Shown: piece by piece, positions 33,257 through 42,756 of the stretch
Layout: each line of letters begins with the position of its first letter
Position numbering within the stretch: position 1 is the first letter of the stretch
Source of the DNA: CAVXNB01 sp963763085
Lineage (GTDB): Bacteria > Actinomycetota > Acidimicrobiia > Acidimicrobiales > Bog-793
Length of the DNA: 64,000 nt
Assembly: GCA_963763085.1 (NCBI GenBank)
Contig: CAVXNB010000004.1
Coordinates: 1,302,001-1,366,000, forward strand
Direction of reading: 5' to 3'
Notes under the pieces: generated by a model
Database searches by the model: none
Told to the model about the DNA's origin: nothing
The model's input: the letters and a program-made list of their open reading frames with translations, nothing else
Made by a program: the position numbers and the translations under genes

Positions 33257-33316
33257 TCCCACGCCTATGTCCGATTTCCGCCAGACGCTGCCGCCGGCGC
33301 CTGTCAGAATCGACAC

Positions 33317-34900
33317 ATGGTCAAGAGCGAGATCCCGAGCGGGCCGACGCGAGTGGCCATGTCGTCCCCACTCGACGACGACGCTCGGTACTTGGCGGTG
33401 CGGAGCCGTGATGCCCGTTTCGACGGCTGGTTCTTCGTCGCGATCACCTCGACCGGCATCTATTGCCGGCCGAGCTGTCCGTCACCGCCGGCCAGGCCGG
33501 CGAGGATGCGGTTCTTTCCGACAGCCGCAGCCGCGCAGCGAGCGGGTTTTCGTGCATGCAAGCGCTGCGTGCCGGACGCAACCCCGGGATCGCCGGAGTG
33601 GGACCGGCGCGCGGACGTCGTCGGGCGCGCGATGCGCCTCATCGCCGACGGCGTCGTCGACCGGGACGGCGTACCCGGCTTGGCCCGCCGGCTCGGCTAC
33701 AGCGATCGCCATCTCAACCGGCTGCTGATCGGTGAAGTCGGCGCAGGCCCGTTGGCTCTCGCCCGAGCACAGCGCGCTCAGACGGCACGCATCCTGCTCG
33801 AGACGACCGAGTTGCGTGCGGCCGAGATCGCGTTCGCAGCCGGATTTTCGAGCGTGCGCCAGTTCAACGAGACGACGCGAGAGGTCTTCGCCCTCGCGCC
33901 CATGGAGCTCAGGGCTCGCTCGGCGGCCAGGCGCTCGCCGCACGCCGCCCACCACGACTCGACATGGGGCGCGCCGGGAACGATCGCGCTCAAACTCGCC
34001 TACCGGTCACCATTTCAGGCTGCCGAGATCTTCGGATTCCTCGCCGCACGGGCCGTGCCCGGTGTCGAGGAGGGCGACGGGGAACGCTACCGCCGGACGC
34101 TGTCTCTGCCGCACGGGGCCGGCATCGCCGAGGTCAGCGTTGAGCAGGGTGCCCAGGGCTACCTGCGATGCGTCGTCAGCCTCGACGACCTCCGCGACCT
34201 CACCGCCGCGGTCCGTAGGTTGCGACGGCTGTTCGATCTCGACGCTGACCCGGTCGCCGTCTCCGAGGCCCTCGCTGTCGACGCGGTCCTCGGCCGGTCC
34301 GTCGCCTCACTGCCCGGGCTGCGTACCCCTGGACATGTCGACGGAGACGAGTTGGCCTTCCGTGCCGTCCTCGGTCAGCAGGTGAGCGTGGCCGGCGCCC
34401 GCACGATCGCGGGCCGGCTCGCTGCGGAGCACGGGCGAGGGTTGGGGGGGTCGGGTTCGTTGAGGACTTTGTTTCCTGGTGCTGAGGTGCTCGCGGCGCT
34501 CAAGCCCGACCAGCTGCCGATGCCGGCCAGCCGGGCTGAGGCAATGCTTCGACTTGCATCGGTTCTTGCGTCGGGAGACGTGACCCTCGATGCCGGCGCC
34601 GACCGCGACGTGGTCGCGGGCCGCCTGCTCGCCATACCCGGCATCGGGCCGTGGACCGTGGCCTATATCCGGATGCGAGCGCTCGGGGACCCGGATGCAT
34701 TCCTGCCGAGCGATCTCGGGGTGCGACGGGCGCTAGAGGCCCGTGGGCTCCCAGGCGATCCGCGCAGCGCGGCGTCCATGGCCGAATCGTGGCGTCCTTG
34801 GCGCTCGTACGCGTTGCAGTACCTGTGGTCCGGGCCGATGACCCGCGGCCTGGAAACGACCGACCGCCGCCAAGCGGCGAGAAAGGAGCAAGCAGCATGA
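33317..34900 (+). CDS. Ada-AlkA fusion: alkylation-response regulator and 3-methyladenine DNA glycosylase
   Basis: This protein of about 527 residues has three parts. First is the Ada zinc domain with C50, C54, C81 and C84 (GIYCRPSCP and CKRC), where C50 would take methyl from phosphotriesters. Second is an AraC-type HTH (GLARRLGYSDRHLNRLL, AFAAGFSSVRQFNETTRE in part). Third is an AlkA glycosylase domain with HhH motif IPGIGPWTVAYI and catalytic Asp in LPSDLGVRRAL. It senses methylation damage, activates repair genes and excises alkylated bases. ATG 33317 or 33359 could be the start. It overlaps ogt by 4 bases (ATGA). Confidence 0.9.
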   Translation: MVKSEIPSGPTRVAMSSPLDDDARYLAVRSRDARFDGWFFVAITSTGIYCRPSCPSPPARPARMRFFPTAAAAQRAGFRACKRCVPDATPGSPEWDRRADVVGRAMRLIADGVVDRDGVPGLARRLGYSDRHLNRLLIGEVGAGPLALARAQRAQTARILLETTELRAAEIAFAAGFSSVRQFNETTREVFALAPMELRARSAARRSPHAAHHDSTWGAPGTIALKLAYRSPFQAAEIFGFLAARAVPGVEEGDGERYRRTLSLPHGAGIAEVSVEQGAQGYLRCVVSLDDLRDLTAAVRRLRRLFDLDADPVAVSEALAVDAVLGRSVASLPGLRTPGHVDGDELAFRAVLGQQVSVAGARTIAGRLAAEHGRGLGGSGSLRTLFPGAEVLAALKPDQLPMPASRAEAMLRLASVLASGDVTLDAGADRDVVAGRLLAIPGIGPWTVAYIRMRALGDPDAFLPSDLGVRRALEARGLPGDPRSAASMAESWRPWRSYALQYLWSGPMTRGLETTDRRQAARKEQAA

Positions 34901-35439
34901 TGCTCGTCAACAACGGGGCCGCCTCGGCCGACTCTGACTCCTACTCCTGGGCCATCCACCGATCGCCGATCGGGGAGATCCTTCTTGTCGCCGACGACGA
35001 AGGAGTCCGTGAGCTCCACTTGCCCGGTTCGTTCGTCGCCCCCGGCGGGGACCCGGCCAAGGCCGGCACGTCCGCCGCACTCGACCAGGCCCTCGAACAG
35101 CTCGAGGCGTACTTCGCGGGCGAGCTGACGAAGTTCGACCTCGCACTTGCCCCCCGGGGGACCGCATTTCAGCAACGAGTCTGGTGGGCGCTCGCGGACA
35201 TCCCCTACGCCGCGACCGAGAGCTACGGCTCCGTGGCGGCTCGTGTCGGCAATCCGAAAGCGAGCCGGGCGGTCGGCATGGCGAACAACAGGAACCCCCT
35301 GGCGATCATTTTCCCCTGCCACCGCGTCATCGGAGCGAACGGCAACCTCGTCGGCTACGGCGGAGGACTCTGGATGAAGGAGTGGTTGTTGGAGCACGAG
35401 GCGAAGGTCGCCGGGCGCAACGGAGCGGCGCAGGGCTGA
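34897..35439 (+). CDS. ogt: Methylated-DNA--[protein]-cysteine S-methyltransferase
   Basis: This 180-residue suicide enzyme removes methyl groups from O6-methylguanine. The acceptor is C141 in IIFPCHRVIG, preceded by FQQRVWWALADIPYAATESYG in part with the DNA-binding HTH (KASRAVGMANNRNP). A long frame upstream belongs to the Ada-AlkA gene's other register; ATG 34897 overlaps that gene's stop, so both are co-translated as an adaptive-response operon. Confidence 0.93.
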   Translation: MMLVNNGAASADSDSYSWAIHRSPIGEILLVADDEGVRELHLPGSFVAPGGDPAKAGTSAALDQALEQLEAYFAGELTKFDLALAPRGTAFQQRVWWALADIPYAATESYGSVAARVGNPKASRAVGMANNRNPLAIIFPCHRVIGANGNLVGYGGGLWMKEWLLEHEAKVAGRNGAAQG

Positions 35440-35450
35440 GCTGGCGGCCC

Positions 35451-35484
35451 GGGGCGGGCCGGGGGCGGCCGGGGGCGGCCGGGG
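35451..35484 (+). other. Potential G-quadruplex tract after ogt
   Basis: Five G-runs of 3 to 5 bases (35451-35454, 35456-35458, 35461-35465, 35471-35475, 35481-35484) are separated by 1 to 5 bases. This satisfies the usual four-run rule for G-quadruplex formation. It starts 11 bases after the ogt stop and before palindromic repeat copy B. It could act in transcript ending or may only reflect GC bias. Confidence 0.5.
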
Positions 35485-35537
35485 AATCCGGCGCTTGGTG
35501 CCCCCCGTCCCTTCCGGCATGTTCGAAAATCGTTTGA

Positions 35538-35589
35538 ACTTGCCTCCGTTAATGATTGCGACCGGTCGCAATCTCGATGGGAGGCAAGT
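35538..35589. repeat. Palindromic repeat, copy B
   Basis: This 52-bp palindrome has outer arms ACTTGCCT/AGGCAAGT, 8-base side segments, and the perfect central 20-mer GATTGCGACCGGTCGCAATC. It lies between the converging ogt and cytochrome-b-like operons and is followed by a run of seven A. It shares its whole left half with copy C. The intergenic position between convergent genes and trailing A/T bases would also suit a two-way terminator. Confidence 0.92.
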
Positions 35590-35602
35590 TGAACAAAAAA
35601 AG

Positions 35603-36631
35603 TTACTGTCGCTGACGATCGGGCGGTAGCTGCTGGAGCGCCTCGGGACCGAGCGAGCGGTAGTGGTCGCGCCAGATCAAGCGGTAGACACCCGTCCATC
35701 GTGGGATCGACCTGAGGAACGGGATGAACGGGAGCAGGGCAAGAAGCAGCGTAAGCACCATCATGATCGCCCAGACTTCGACGTCACCGTTGCTCGAGCT
35801 GTTCATCGGGGGGATCTGGTACCAGAACGTGTAGAGCCACAACCATGCTTGACCTGGGAAGTTCCCGGTCTCGTTCATCATCCCCCATTGGTCGCCCGTG
35901 AGATGACGCATGCTCGCCTGATTCCCCAGATAGGCACCGTCGGCGATGAAGAGCAGTGGTTTGGTGTAATCGGTGCCGTACAGCTGGGGCGTGGCCAGCA
36001 GGGCCCCGTCCAAGGCTCCGGATCGGGCCATCGACTCGAGGTCGCTGATGAGGATGCCGACAGGCCCGTACGGCCCCGCCGTTACCACTAGCTTTCCGCT
36101 GGCAAAAGTTGCGTTGGCGACGACCTTCTCGTACGCCGCGTCCCACGCTGCTTGCTGTGCCGAAGACGCATTTTCGTACTGCGCGATCGCTGCCTGCAGT
36201 GCCGGCCGGTCCGGGAGCGTAGAGAGCGGATTCAGGACGAAGTCTCGAGTCGTGTTGATCGGGATCCGGACGCCGGCGGCCTGTTGGAGCGAGATCGGAC
36301 CTAGCTTCTGGGCGGCGTCGGCAGTGTTCGTGTAAGGCGGGCCGTATGTCGCTACCCCGCTCGTCATATCGAGCTCGGTCATCGCCGTTTGGGCGAAGGC
36401 CACGGGTGCGGCGTTCGACCAGGACTTCAGGGTCACCGGACGCTCGTCGGGCGACGAGAACACGTAGGAACACGCACCTGCGATCACGAGCACTACGAGG
36501 AAGGCAACGAAGACTTCCTTCAACAGGTCGTACCGACGGTACTGGCCCTGCCACTCGACGACGTCACGATCCGGCCTGAACCGACGGGTCCGGTGGCGAC
36601 CGCTGCGGTCGGTCGCGTTCGTCGCCGTCAC
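35603..36631 (-). CDS. Membrane subunit with large outer domain, partner of a b-type cytochrome
   Basis: This 342-residue protein has one helix at about residues 37-58, a loop of about 215 residues outside the membrane, and a C-terminal helix at about 284-310. It begins QYRRYDLLKEVFVAFLVVLV, reminiscent of a cytochrome bc complex subunit IV. The PEWY quinol-site motif and any CxxCH haem motif are absent. It overlaps the cytochrome-b-like gene by 4 bases, so the two are made together. It is probably a subunit of an uncharacterised quinol-linked complex; I cannot assign a function. Confidence 0.65.
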   Translation of the reverse strand: MTATNATDRSGRHRTRRFRPDRDVVEWQGQYRRYDLLKEVFVAFLVVLVIAGACSYVFSSPDERPVTLKSWSNAAPVAFAQTAMTELDMTSGVATYGPPYTNTADAAQKLGPISLQQAAGVRIPINTTRDFVLNPLSTLPDRPALQAAIAQYENASSAQQAAWDAAYEKVVANATFASGKLVVTAGPYGPVGILISDLESMARSGALDGALLATPQLYGTDYTKPLLFIADGAYLGNQASMRHLTGDQWGMMNETGNFPGQAWLWLYTFWYQIPPMNSSSNGDVEVWAIMMVLTLLLALLPFIPFLRSIPRWTGVYRLIWRDHYRSLGPEALQQLPPDRQRQ

Positions 36632-37521
36632 GACGGGTCCCCTGGCTCGGGCCGCGGCTCGGACGTATCCTGCGGCAACGGTGGTGGCGATGGCGGCGGC
36701 GGTGCCGATGGCGTTGGCGGCGGCGGTGCCGATGGCGTTGGCGGCGGCGGCGGCGCCTGGGCTTCTGCAGGCAGGGTCTGCTCCACCGGCAGGGCGACGG
36801 CGGCTGTCAGATCCTGTGACCCCTGTAAGGGCGCCGAGTCAGGCATGGCGGCGGACAGGCCCAGCCCGGCCTTGGCCAATTGGCGTTCGGTCGGGGCAAA
36901 GGGCGGCACGACGCCCCGCCGTCTGACGAGGAGGACGTGAAGCCCGATCAGAATCGTGACGAGGAGCGGGAGCAGCACGATGTGCCACATCAGCATCTGG
37001 CCGAAGTTGAGGACGTTCCAGAAAGCGCCGATCCCCGTGGAGTTGATGCCGTCCTTTGCCTGGGTGCTGATCCATTCCGAGTCGAAGTTCTGTTGCGACA
37101 GGTAACCCGTGAAGGCAGTCCCGATGGAGACCACGAACGCGATCACACCGGTAATCCATGTCGCCTTGCGCCGGCCTCGCCATGCCGCCATGAAGAATTT
37201 CCCCCACAAATGCACGACCATGAACATGAAGAAGAGCTCGGTGCCCCACATATGCATCGAGTTCACGAATAGACCGACGTTCGACTTGTGCCACCACGCC
37301 GGACCTTCGACAGCGAGCACGGCCCCCGAGAGCATGACGACGACGAACGCTCCGATCGTCAGAGCCCCGAACACGTAAATCCATGAAGCCACATACGTGG
37401 GTTGCCCGCTCGGCAGCAGACGATCGGGTGGGAGTTCCCTAACTCCTCGGTCGCGGAACCTCTCGGTCCAGGTCTTCTTCTCGCCCGGGTGGAGAATGGT
37501 TTCGGTTACTGGTGTGCTCAC
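36628..37521 (-). CDS. Cytochrome b N-terminal domain protein (b6-like)
   Basis: This 297-residue protein resembles cytochrome b6: four helices with haem-ligating His pairs in NSMHMWGTELFF, MVVHLWGKFF, MLMWHIVLL and LIGLHVLLVRR, and the loop TGYLSQQNFDSEW. GTG 37521 overlaps the upstream stop (GTGA) and gives the normal N-terminus; the longer frame upstream is a shadow. The last 60 residues are Pro-rich, encoded by a 27-bp-type tandem repeat (36690-36770). No Rieske gene is nearby, so this is not a standard bc1 operon. Confidence 0.82.
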   Translation of the reverse strand: MSTPVTETILHPGEKKTWTERFRDRGVRELPPDRLLPSGQPTYVASWIYVFGALTIGAFVVVMLSGAVLAVEGPAWWHKSNVGLFVNSMHMWGTELFFMFMVVHLWGKFFMAAWRGRRKATWITGVIAFVVSIGTAFTGYLSQQNFDSEWISTQAKDGINSTGIGAFWNVLNFGQMLMWHIVLLPLLVTILIGLHVLLVRRRGVVPPFAPTERQLAKAGLGLSAAMPDSAPLQGSQDLTAAVALPVEQTLPAEAQAPPPPPTPSAPPPPTPSAPPPPSPPPLPQDTSEPRPEPGDPS

Positions 37522-37712
37522 TTGTGGCGTGCCCTGTGTCCAGGGAACGGCAGAAGAATCGCCGCTACGAACAAAACGATCATCGCCCCGATGATGATCA
37601 GATTCGACAGCGAGATCTGAATAACTCCCCAATGGATGTATCTGCCGACGCCTCCGAGGTGCACAACGGCTCCGAGCAGATTCGCACCCTGTAAAACTTC
37701 CATACTCTCCAC
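37518..37712 (-). CDS. Small single-helix membrane protein, first gene of the cytochrome-b-like operon
   Basis: This 64-residue protein has one strong hydrophobic helix (SNLIIIGAMIVLFVAAILLPF) and a basic end. GTG 37712 follows GGAGG with 6-base spacing; an internal ATG four codons on is an alternative. Its TGA overlaps the start of the b-type cytochrome gene (GTGA). Such tiny subunits often stabilise respiratory complexes. Confidence 0.7.
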   Translation of the reverse strand: MESMEVLQGANLLGAVVHLGGVGRYIHWGVIQISLSNLIIIGAMIVLFVAAILLPFPGHRARHK

Positions 37713-37898
37713 GGTAAACCTCCGTGGACATCTTTTGCTGGATCACCGAAGAATGCCAGGGCCGAAGGTCCCTAGTCGGGCGCGCCGCGAAGTGTCTGCC
37801 TGGTGCACGCCGTCGAGCGATTCACTACAGGAATTGTCACGTCGCTGTCCGCAGAACGGGAGGTGGGGCGGTAGGTCCAGGGCCGGCTGCGGCCTACC

Positions 37899-40019
37899 AT
37901 GCTGCAAATGGCGGCAGCACCGAGAACAGACCGGCTCGAGCGGATGACGAACCTGGTTCTGGTTCTTCTGGAGACGCCGCGTCCCTTGTCGCTGCGGGAG
38001 ATCGCCTCGACCGTACTGGGTTACCCGGAGGGCAAGGAGGCGAGCCGGCAGGCGTTCGAGCGAGACAAGCGGGCCCTTCGCGAACTCGGCATCCCCATCA
38101 CCGTCATGCCGCTCGCGGGCGAGGAACAGCTCGGCTACCGCATCCGCCACGAGGACTACTACCTTCCCGAGCTTCGACTCGAGCCTGCCGAGCAGCAGGC
38201 TCTGAGCTTCGCTGTGGCGGCGGTGCAGCTCGGAGGCGCCGCCGGCCGGGATGCCGTCGCCAAGCTCGGTGCCACCGGTGAGGTGCCCGAGCCGGGCCTG
38301 CCGCCGATCGCCGTCCTGCCGTCGCTGCCGGCGCTCGGGCTCTTGTACGAGGCCGTCAGAGATCGGGCGCTCGTCAGCTTCGGCTACCGGGGACGTCGCC
38401 GCGAGGTGGAGCCTTACGGGCTCACGTTCAAGCAGACGGCCTGGTATCTCGTCGGGCGCGACCGGACGGCGCCGGATGCCGGGCTGCGGACGTTCCGCGT
38501 CGATCGTTTCGAGGACGGGCCGGTTCTCGGGTCGTCGGCCGAGTTCGCGCTGCCGGCGGGATTCGACTTGCGTGACGCCGTGCGATTTATGCCGTGGCAG
38601 GTCGGGCACAAGGCCACGCCGGCCCGTTCCGCCGAGGCCGACGGCAGCGAGCCAGTGGAGGCTGACGCGACGATGATCGTCGACGCCCGGCTCGCGCGGA
38701 GCGTCGTCGGCACCGTCGGCACCGGTGCGGTGGAGGCGTGGGAGCCCTCGGGTGCCGTGCGCCTCCGGATCGCGGCGCCGGAGCGGCGACCATTTGTCGA
38801 CTGGGTCGTCGGCCTCGGCGATACCGCCGAAGTGCTCGGGCCTCCGGACCTCCGTGCGGAAGTCGTCCGCCGGCTCGAGGTGTTCGTGTCTCGCCCGGCG
38901 GCGTCCGGGGCGCAGTCCGGGCAATCGCCCGCCCGGAGCCCGTCCCGCCGACCGTCGCGGCAATCGGGTAAGTCCGCGCCCGGCCGGCCGGATCATGCGA
39001 ACGACGCGGTGGCCGCGCCGGCGGTGCCCGCAGCCAGCGGGAGGGCCTCCCGGCGCACCCCGCCACCACCGCAGGCGACCGCCGGCCACAGGCTCAACCG
39101 GCTCCTCGCCATCCTCGTGTACCTCGCTCGGGTGGGGGAGGCGCGGGTTCCGGAGCTGGCGGCTCGTTTCTCTGTGAGTGCCGCCGAGCTCCTCCACGAC
39201 CTCGAGCTCGCTGCCTGCTGCGGGGTGCCGCCGTACACGCCCGACCAGTTGATCGACCTGCTGGTCGACGAAGACCGCGTCGTGGCCGAGGGCCTGCGGG
39301 AGCTGGCGCACCCTCGCCGGCTCACGCCCGAGGAGGGCTTCGCCCTCGCCGCCGCCGCCCGGGCGCTGCTGGCCGTGCCCGGAGCCGACGAAGAAGGTGA
39401 CCTGGCGGGGGCGCTCGCCAAGCTCGAGGCGGCCCTCGGCGCGTCGCGGCTCGCCGTGGAGGTCGACCAGTCGCCCTCCCTCGGTCCACTCCGGGCGGCG
39501 GTCGCGGCCGGCGAGCAGGTCGAGATCGACTACTTCGGCGCGTCTGCGACGGCGCCGTCGACACGGGTCGTCGACCCGTATCAGATCGTCGTCCGCGAAG
39601 GGAAGTGGTACCTCGACGGGTGGTGCTACAAGGCCGGTGGCCTCCGGCGCTTCCAGGTCGACCGCGTACGGTCCGTTCGGCCGACGGGTCTGCCCGCCGG
39701 CGACGGCACCTCGCTCTCGGAGGCCGAGCGTGACACGCTGTCGCGTCCCGAGGCCTTTCTCGGCGCGTCCGAGGCCGTGGTGGCGAGGGTTGTACTGCCG
39801 GAGGAGGCTCGCTTTGCGGTGGAGGGACTTGTCATCGGTGACCTCGAAGACCTCGGCGACGGCCGGCTCGTAGCGACGATCCCGGTCAGTGACGCGGAGG
39901 GGTGGTTCGGCCGCCTGCAGCTGTTGCTCGGTCCTGAGGCCGAGGTGATCGAACCGCCGGAGCTCGTGGACGCCGCAGCGAGGGCGGCGCGCCGGGCGCT
40001 GGACCGGTATCGCCCGTAG
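37899..40019 (+). CDS. PafBC-type fused WYL-domain transcriptional regulator
   Basis: This 706-residue protein is two HTH-WYL units in tandem. Unit 1 has an HTH (LSLREIASTVLGY) and a WYL domain with KQTAWYLVGRDR and FRVDRF. After an Arg/Pro/Ser linker at about 335-375, unit 2 has an HTH-like segment (VPELAARFSVSAAELLHDL) and WYL domain with EGKWYLDGW and FQVDRV. PafB and PafC form a pair that activates the mycobacterial DNA-damage response and neighbours proteasome genes; fused PafBC is known in some actinobacteria. No proteasome gene is adjacent here. The WYL domains probably bind single-stranded nucleic acid. Confidence 0.85.
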   Translation: MLQMAAAPRTDRLERMTNLVLVLLETPRPLSLREIASTVLGYPEGKEASRQAFERDKRALRELGIPITVMPLAGEEQLGYRIRHEDYYLPELRLEPAEQQALSFAVAAVQLGGAAGRDAVAKLGATGEVPEPGLPPIAVLPSLPALGLLYEAVRDRALVSFGYRGRRREVEPYGLTFKQTAWYLVGRDRTAPDAGLRTFRVDRFEDGPVLGSSAEFALPAGFDLRDAVRFMPWQVGHKATPARSAEADGSEPVEADATMIVDARLARSVVGTVGTGAVEAWEPSGAVRLRIAAPERRPFVDWVVGLGDTAEVLGPPDLRAEVVRRLEVFVSRPAASGAQSGQSPARSPSRRPSRQSGKSAPGRPDHANDAVAAPAVPAASGRASRRTPPPPQATAGHRLNRLLAILVYLARVGEARVPELAARFSVSAAELLHDLELAACCGVPPYTPDQLIDLLVDEDRVVAEGLRELAHPRRLTPEEGFALAAAARALLAVPGADEEGDLAGALAKLEAALGASRLAVEVDQSPSLGPLRAAVAAGEQVEIDYFGASATAPSTRVVDPYQIVVREGKWYLDGWCYKAGGLRRFQVDRVRSVRPTGLPAGDGTSLSEAERDTLSRPEAFLGASEAVVARVVLPEEARFAVEGLVIGDLEDLGDGRLVATIPVSDAEGWFGRLQLLLGPEAEVIEPPELVDAAARAARRALDRYRP

Positions 40020-40269
40020 GGTCGGGCGGTAGGTGTAGCGGGCCCTCGGGGTTTGTCACAGGGGGAACGTCTCTTCGGCATCTGCCACCTGCGTGGCCGG
40101 CTCCCACCCCCCAGACGCCGGCTCTTCGGTCAGACATTTCCCCGAGGACCCAAACCGAATTTTACGCCTTCCGAGGCGCCGGCGGAAGAGGGGTGTTTTG
40201 TCCGATCGGCACCATGACTCGGCTCATTCGGTAGGTCCGGCGGTCAGTGCTCCCTGTAGCCAGGCTTCG

Positions 40270-42680
40270 GTGCTGAGTGTTGCGAAGGTGGCTCGGGGGA
40301 GGGAGGGCTACTACCTGTCGACCGTCGCCTCCGGGCGGGAGGAAGCGGGTGTCTTCACCGAGCCCGAAGGGCGCTGGCTCGGGCGCGCAGCGAGTTCGCT
40401 GGGCCTTGCCGGGACCGTCGACGGCTCGGCACTGCGAGCGCTGCTCGCCGGCGTCGACCCGGGTACCGGCGAAATCCTCTCGCCCCACCATGACCGCGTG
40501 CGTGTCGCCGCCTTCGACTGCACCTGCTCGACGCCGAAGTCGGTGAGCTTGTTGCATGCGCTCGGCCCCGAGGAGGTGCGGACCCAGGTGCGCGCGGGCC
40601 ATGAGGAAGCAGCGGCTGCGGCGCTCGGGTACCTGGAGCGACACGGCGCCCGTGTGCGGCGCCCGCCCGCGCGTGGCGCGCCGCCGTCGGCCGTGGCGGC
40701 AGGGGGGTTCGTTGCGGCGGCGTTCTTGCATCGGACGAGCCGAGCGCCGGATCCTCACCTTCACAGCCACGTGCTGGTCGCGAACCTGGCGCCGGGGCCG
40801 GACGAGCGGTGGTCGGCTCTCGATGCTCGGGGGCTGTTTCTCGAGCTGCGGACCGCCCGCGACCTCTACGAGACCCAGCTGCGGTCGGAGCTCACGACGC
40901 GCCTCGGAGTCTCCTGGCGCGAGCTCCAGGGCTCCTGGGCGGATCTGGCCGGCATCGACCCTGCCGTGAGTCGTGCCTTTTCCCGCCGCTCTGCCGAAAT
41001 CGAGGCCGACCTTCGCCAATCCGGCCGCTCCGGCCCCGGCGCAGCGCGACTCGCCGCAGCGCGGACCCGCCAGGAGAAGGATCTCGCGACTCCGTATGAG
41101 GACCTCGTGTCCGTCTGGCGAGAGCGTTCCTACCGTCTCGGCGTCTCCGATGCCCGGATCGCCTCGGTGGTTGGGCGATCGCCGGCCGTCCCGCCATCGC
41201 CGGCCGTCCCGTCCGCGCCGGCCGCCCGCCCGATCAGTGGGCCGACCGGGCGCTCGGGGAGCACGGCGTCACCGCCAGGGAGGGGACTTGCCGCAGAGGC
41301 GATCTCGTCCGGTCGCGCTGCGCGTCCCTGCCGTTGGGCGCACCGGTCACCGAAGTCGAGGCGGCTGTCGAAGCTCTTCTGGCCGACGGCCGGGTCATTC
41401 CGGTCCCGGCGCCGGCCCGGTCCGCGGCCCGGCGCCTGCAGGGCGCGTCCGGACGGTCGTTTCCCGGAGGTCTGGCGGAGCCTCTGTACACGACGCCGGC
41501 GGTGCTCGACCTTCACGAGCGGCTCGAGCGGACCGTTCGCCACAACCCTGGCGCGATCTCTCTCCTTTCCTACCGTCCCGGCGAGCGCCTCGCCGCCCTC
41601 GACGCGCTCGGCGTGCTCGCCTCCCGACGGGACGGCCCGGTTGGCGCGATCGCACCCGGGCGTGCGGCGGCGGCTTCGTTCGAGTCCGTCACCGGCATCG
41701 AGACGGCGGCCGTCGCCGGTTGGGCCGGGCCGGGCGCCGGCGCCGGCGCCGGCGCCGTCGTAGTCGTGGCGGAGGCGCACCGTTTGGGGCCGTGGGAGCT
41801 CGCGTCGGTCGTCGAGTCGTGTGTGGCGACCGGTGGCCGGGTTGTGCTGTTCGCCCCGACAGCCGCCCTCGAGAACGAATTCGTTACCGCCTCGATCCTC
41901 GCCCCCCACCTCGTCTCCTTCTCGCCCGAGGCCTGGTCCCGGGAGCGGTCAACCGTGAGGGGGGGAGGGGTTGTGGCGGAAGGGCATGGTTTCTCTGGGA
42001 AGGAGGTCATCGTCGTTCCGGATGGCGCCGCGGCCCGGGACGCGCTGCTCTCGACCTGGATCGAGCGCCGGGCTTCGGCCGGCGGAGCGCTGCTCGTCGC
42101 GAGCGACGACGCCGTGGTGCTGGCGCTGCGTGAATCGGTGCGGGCAGCCGGCGGGGGGCCCAACGACGTGGTCGAAGCCCGCCGCCTGGCGGGGCGGCTC
42201 GCCGGCCGGATCGTCGCCGGGTCGCCGGCCTCGAGTGTCGAGCCTCAGATCGTCGTGCTCGGCCCGTTGCCGAGCGGGCTCGGGGACGTGCCGGCCGCGG
42301 GATGCGTCCACGTCGCCATCGTCCCCTTTCAGGCGTCCGGGACCGAGCGCCTTGGTCGGGCGGCCGAGGTTGCGAGGCCGCGGCATCTCGTTTCGGAGCT
42401 GGGGTCGGTGCGTTCGAGCCCTTCGGATCGGTCGGCGTGGCGTGCCGGCGCCACGGCGATCGAGACATTCCGCCGGCGCTGGTCGATCGACGACCCCGAG
42501 CACGCCTTCGGGGACCGCAGCGCCGTTCTGGCCCGCGGCGCCGGCGCCGCCGGCGACCTGGCCGAGACGAAGCTCAAGGTCCGGGCTGCGGTGCGGGCTC
42601 TCGACCTCGCGACGCCGGCGAGGGCGCGCCGCACACGGGAGGTGCCGGACCGGTCACGCGCTGTAACGCTCGGGCGCTGA
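40270..42680 (+). pseudogene. MobF/TrwC-type conjugative relaxase, frameshifted, helicase part degenerate
   Basis: From GTG 40270 the first frame encodes a TrwC relaxase domain: tandem Tyr at 14-15 (GREGYYLSTV), DCTCSTPKSVSLLHAL, and the metal His triad H163, H165 and H167 (DPHLHSHVLVAN). Near 41195-41235, within a GC-rich repeated stretch, the meaningful frame moves by one register and continues as DQWADRALGEHGVTAREG and so on to 42680. The helicase-like second half lacks a Walker A motif (YRPGERLAAL stands there), and the Walker B position reads VVVVAEAH. So even without the shift, helicase activity looks lost. It is a remnant of a conjugative element or an assembly error plus degeneration. 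Confidence 0.8.
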
Positions 42681-42756
42681 AGGCGGGGTCGAGGCCTGTC
42701 CACGAGCCGGTCCGCGAGGCGGTCGGGAGGAGGGACATAGTCCGATTTCGTGTTGA

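Noticed and set aside
35538..35589. Palindromic repeats as simple rho-independent terminators only
   Set aside because: Two copies sit between converging genes and could terminate, but the exact 52-bp length, conserved loop-proximal 20-mer and conserved side segments across copies go beyond what a terminator needs.
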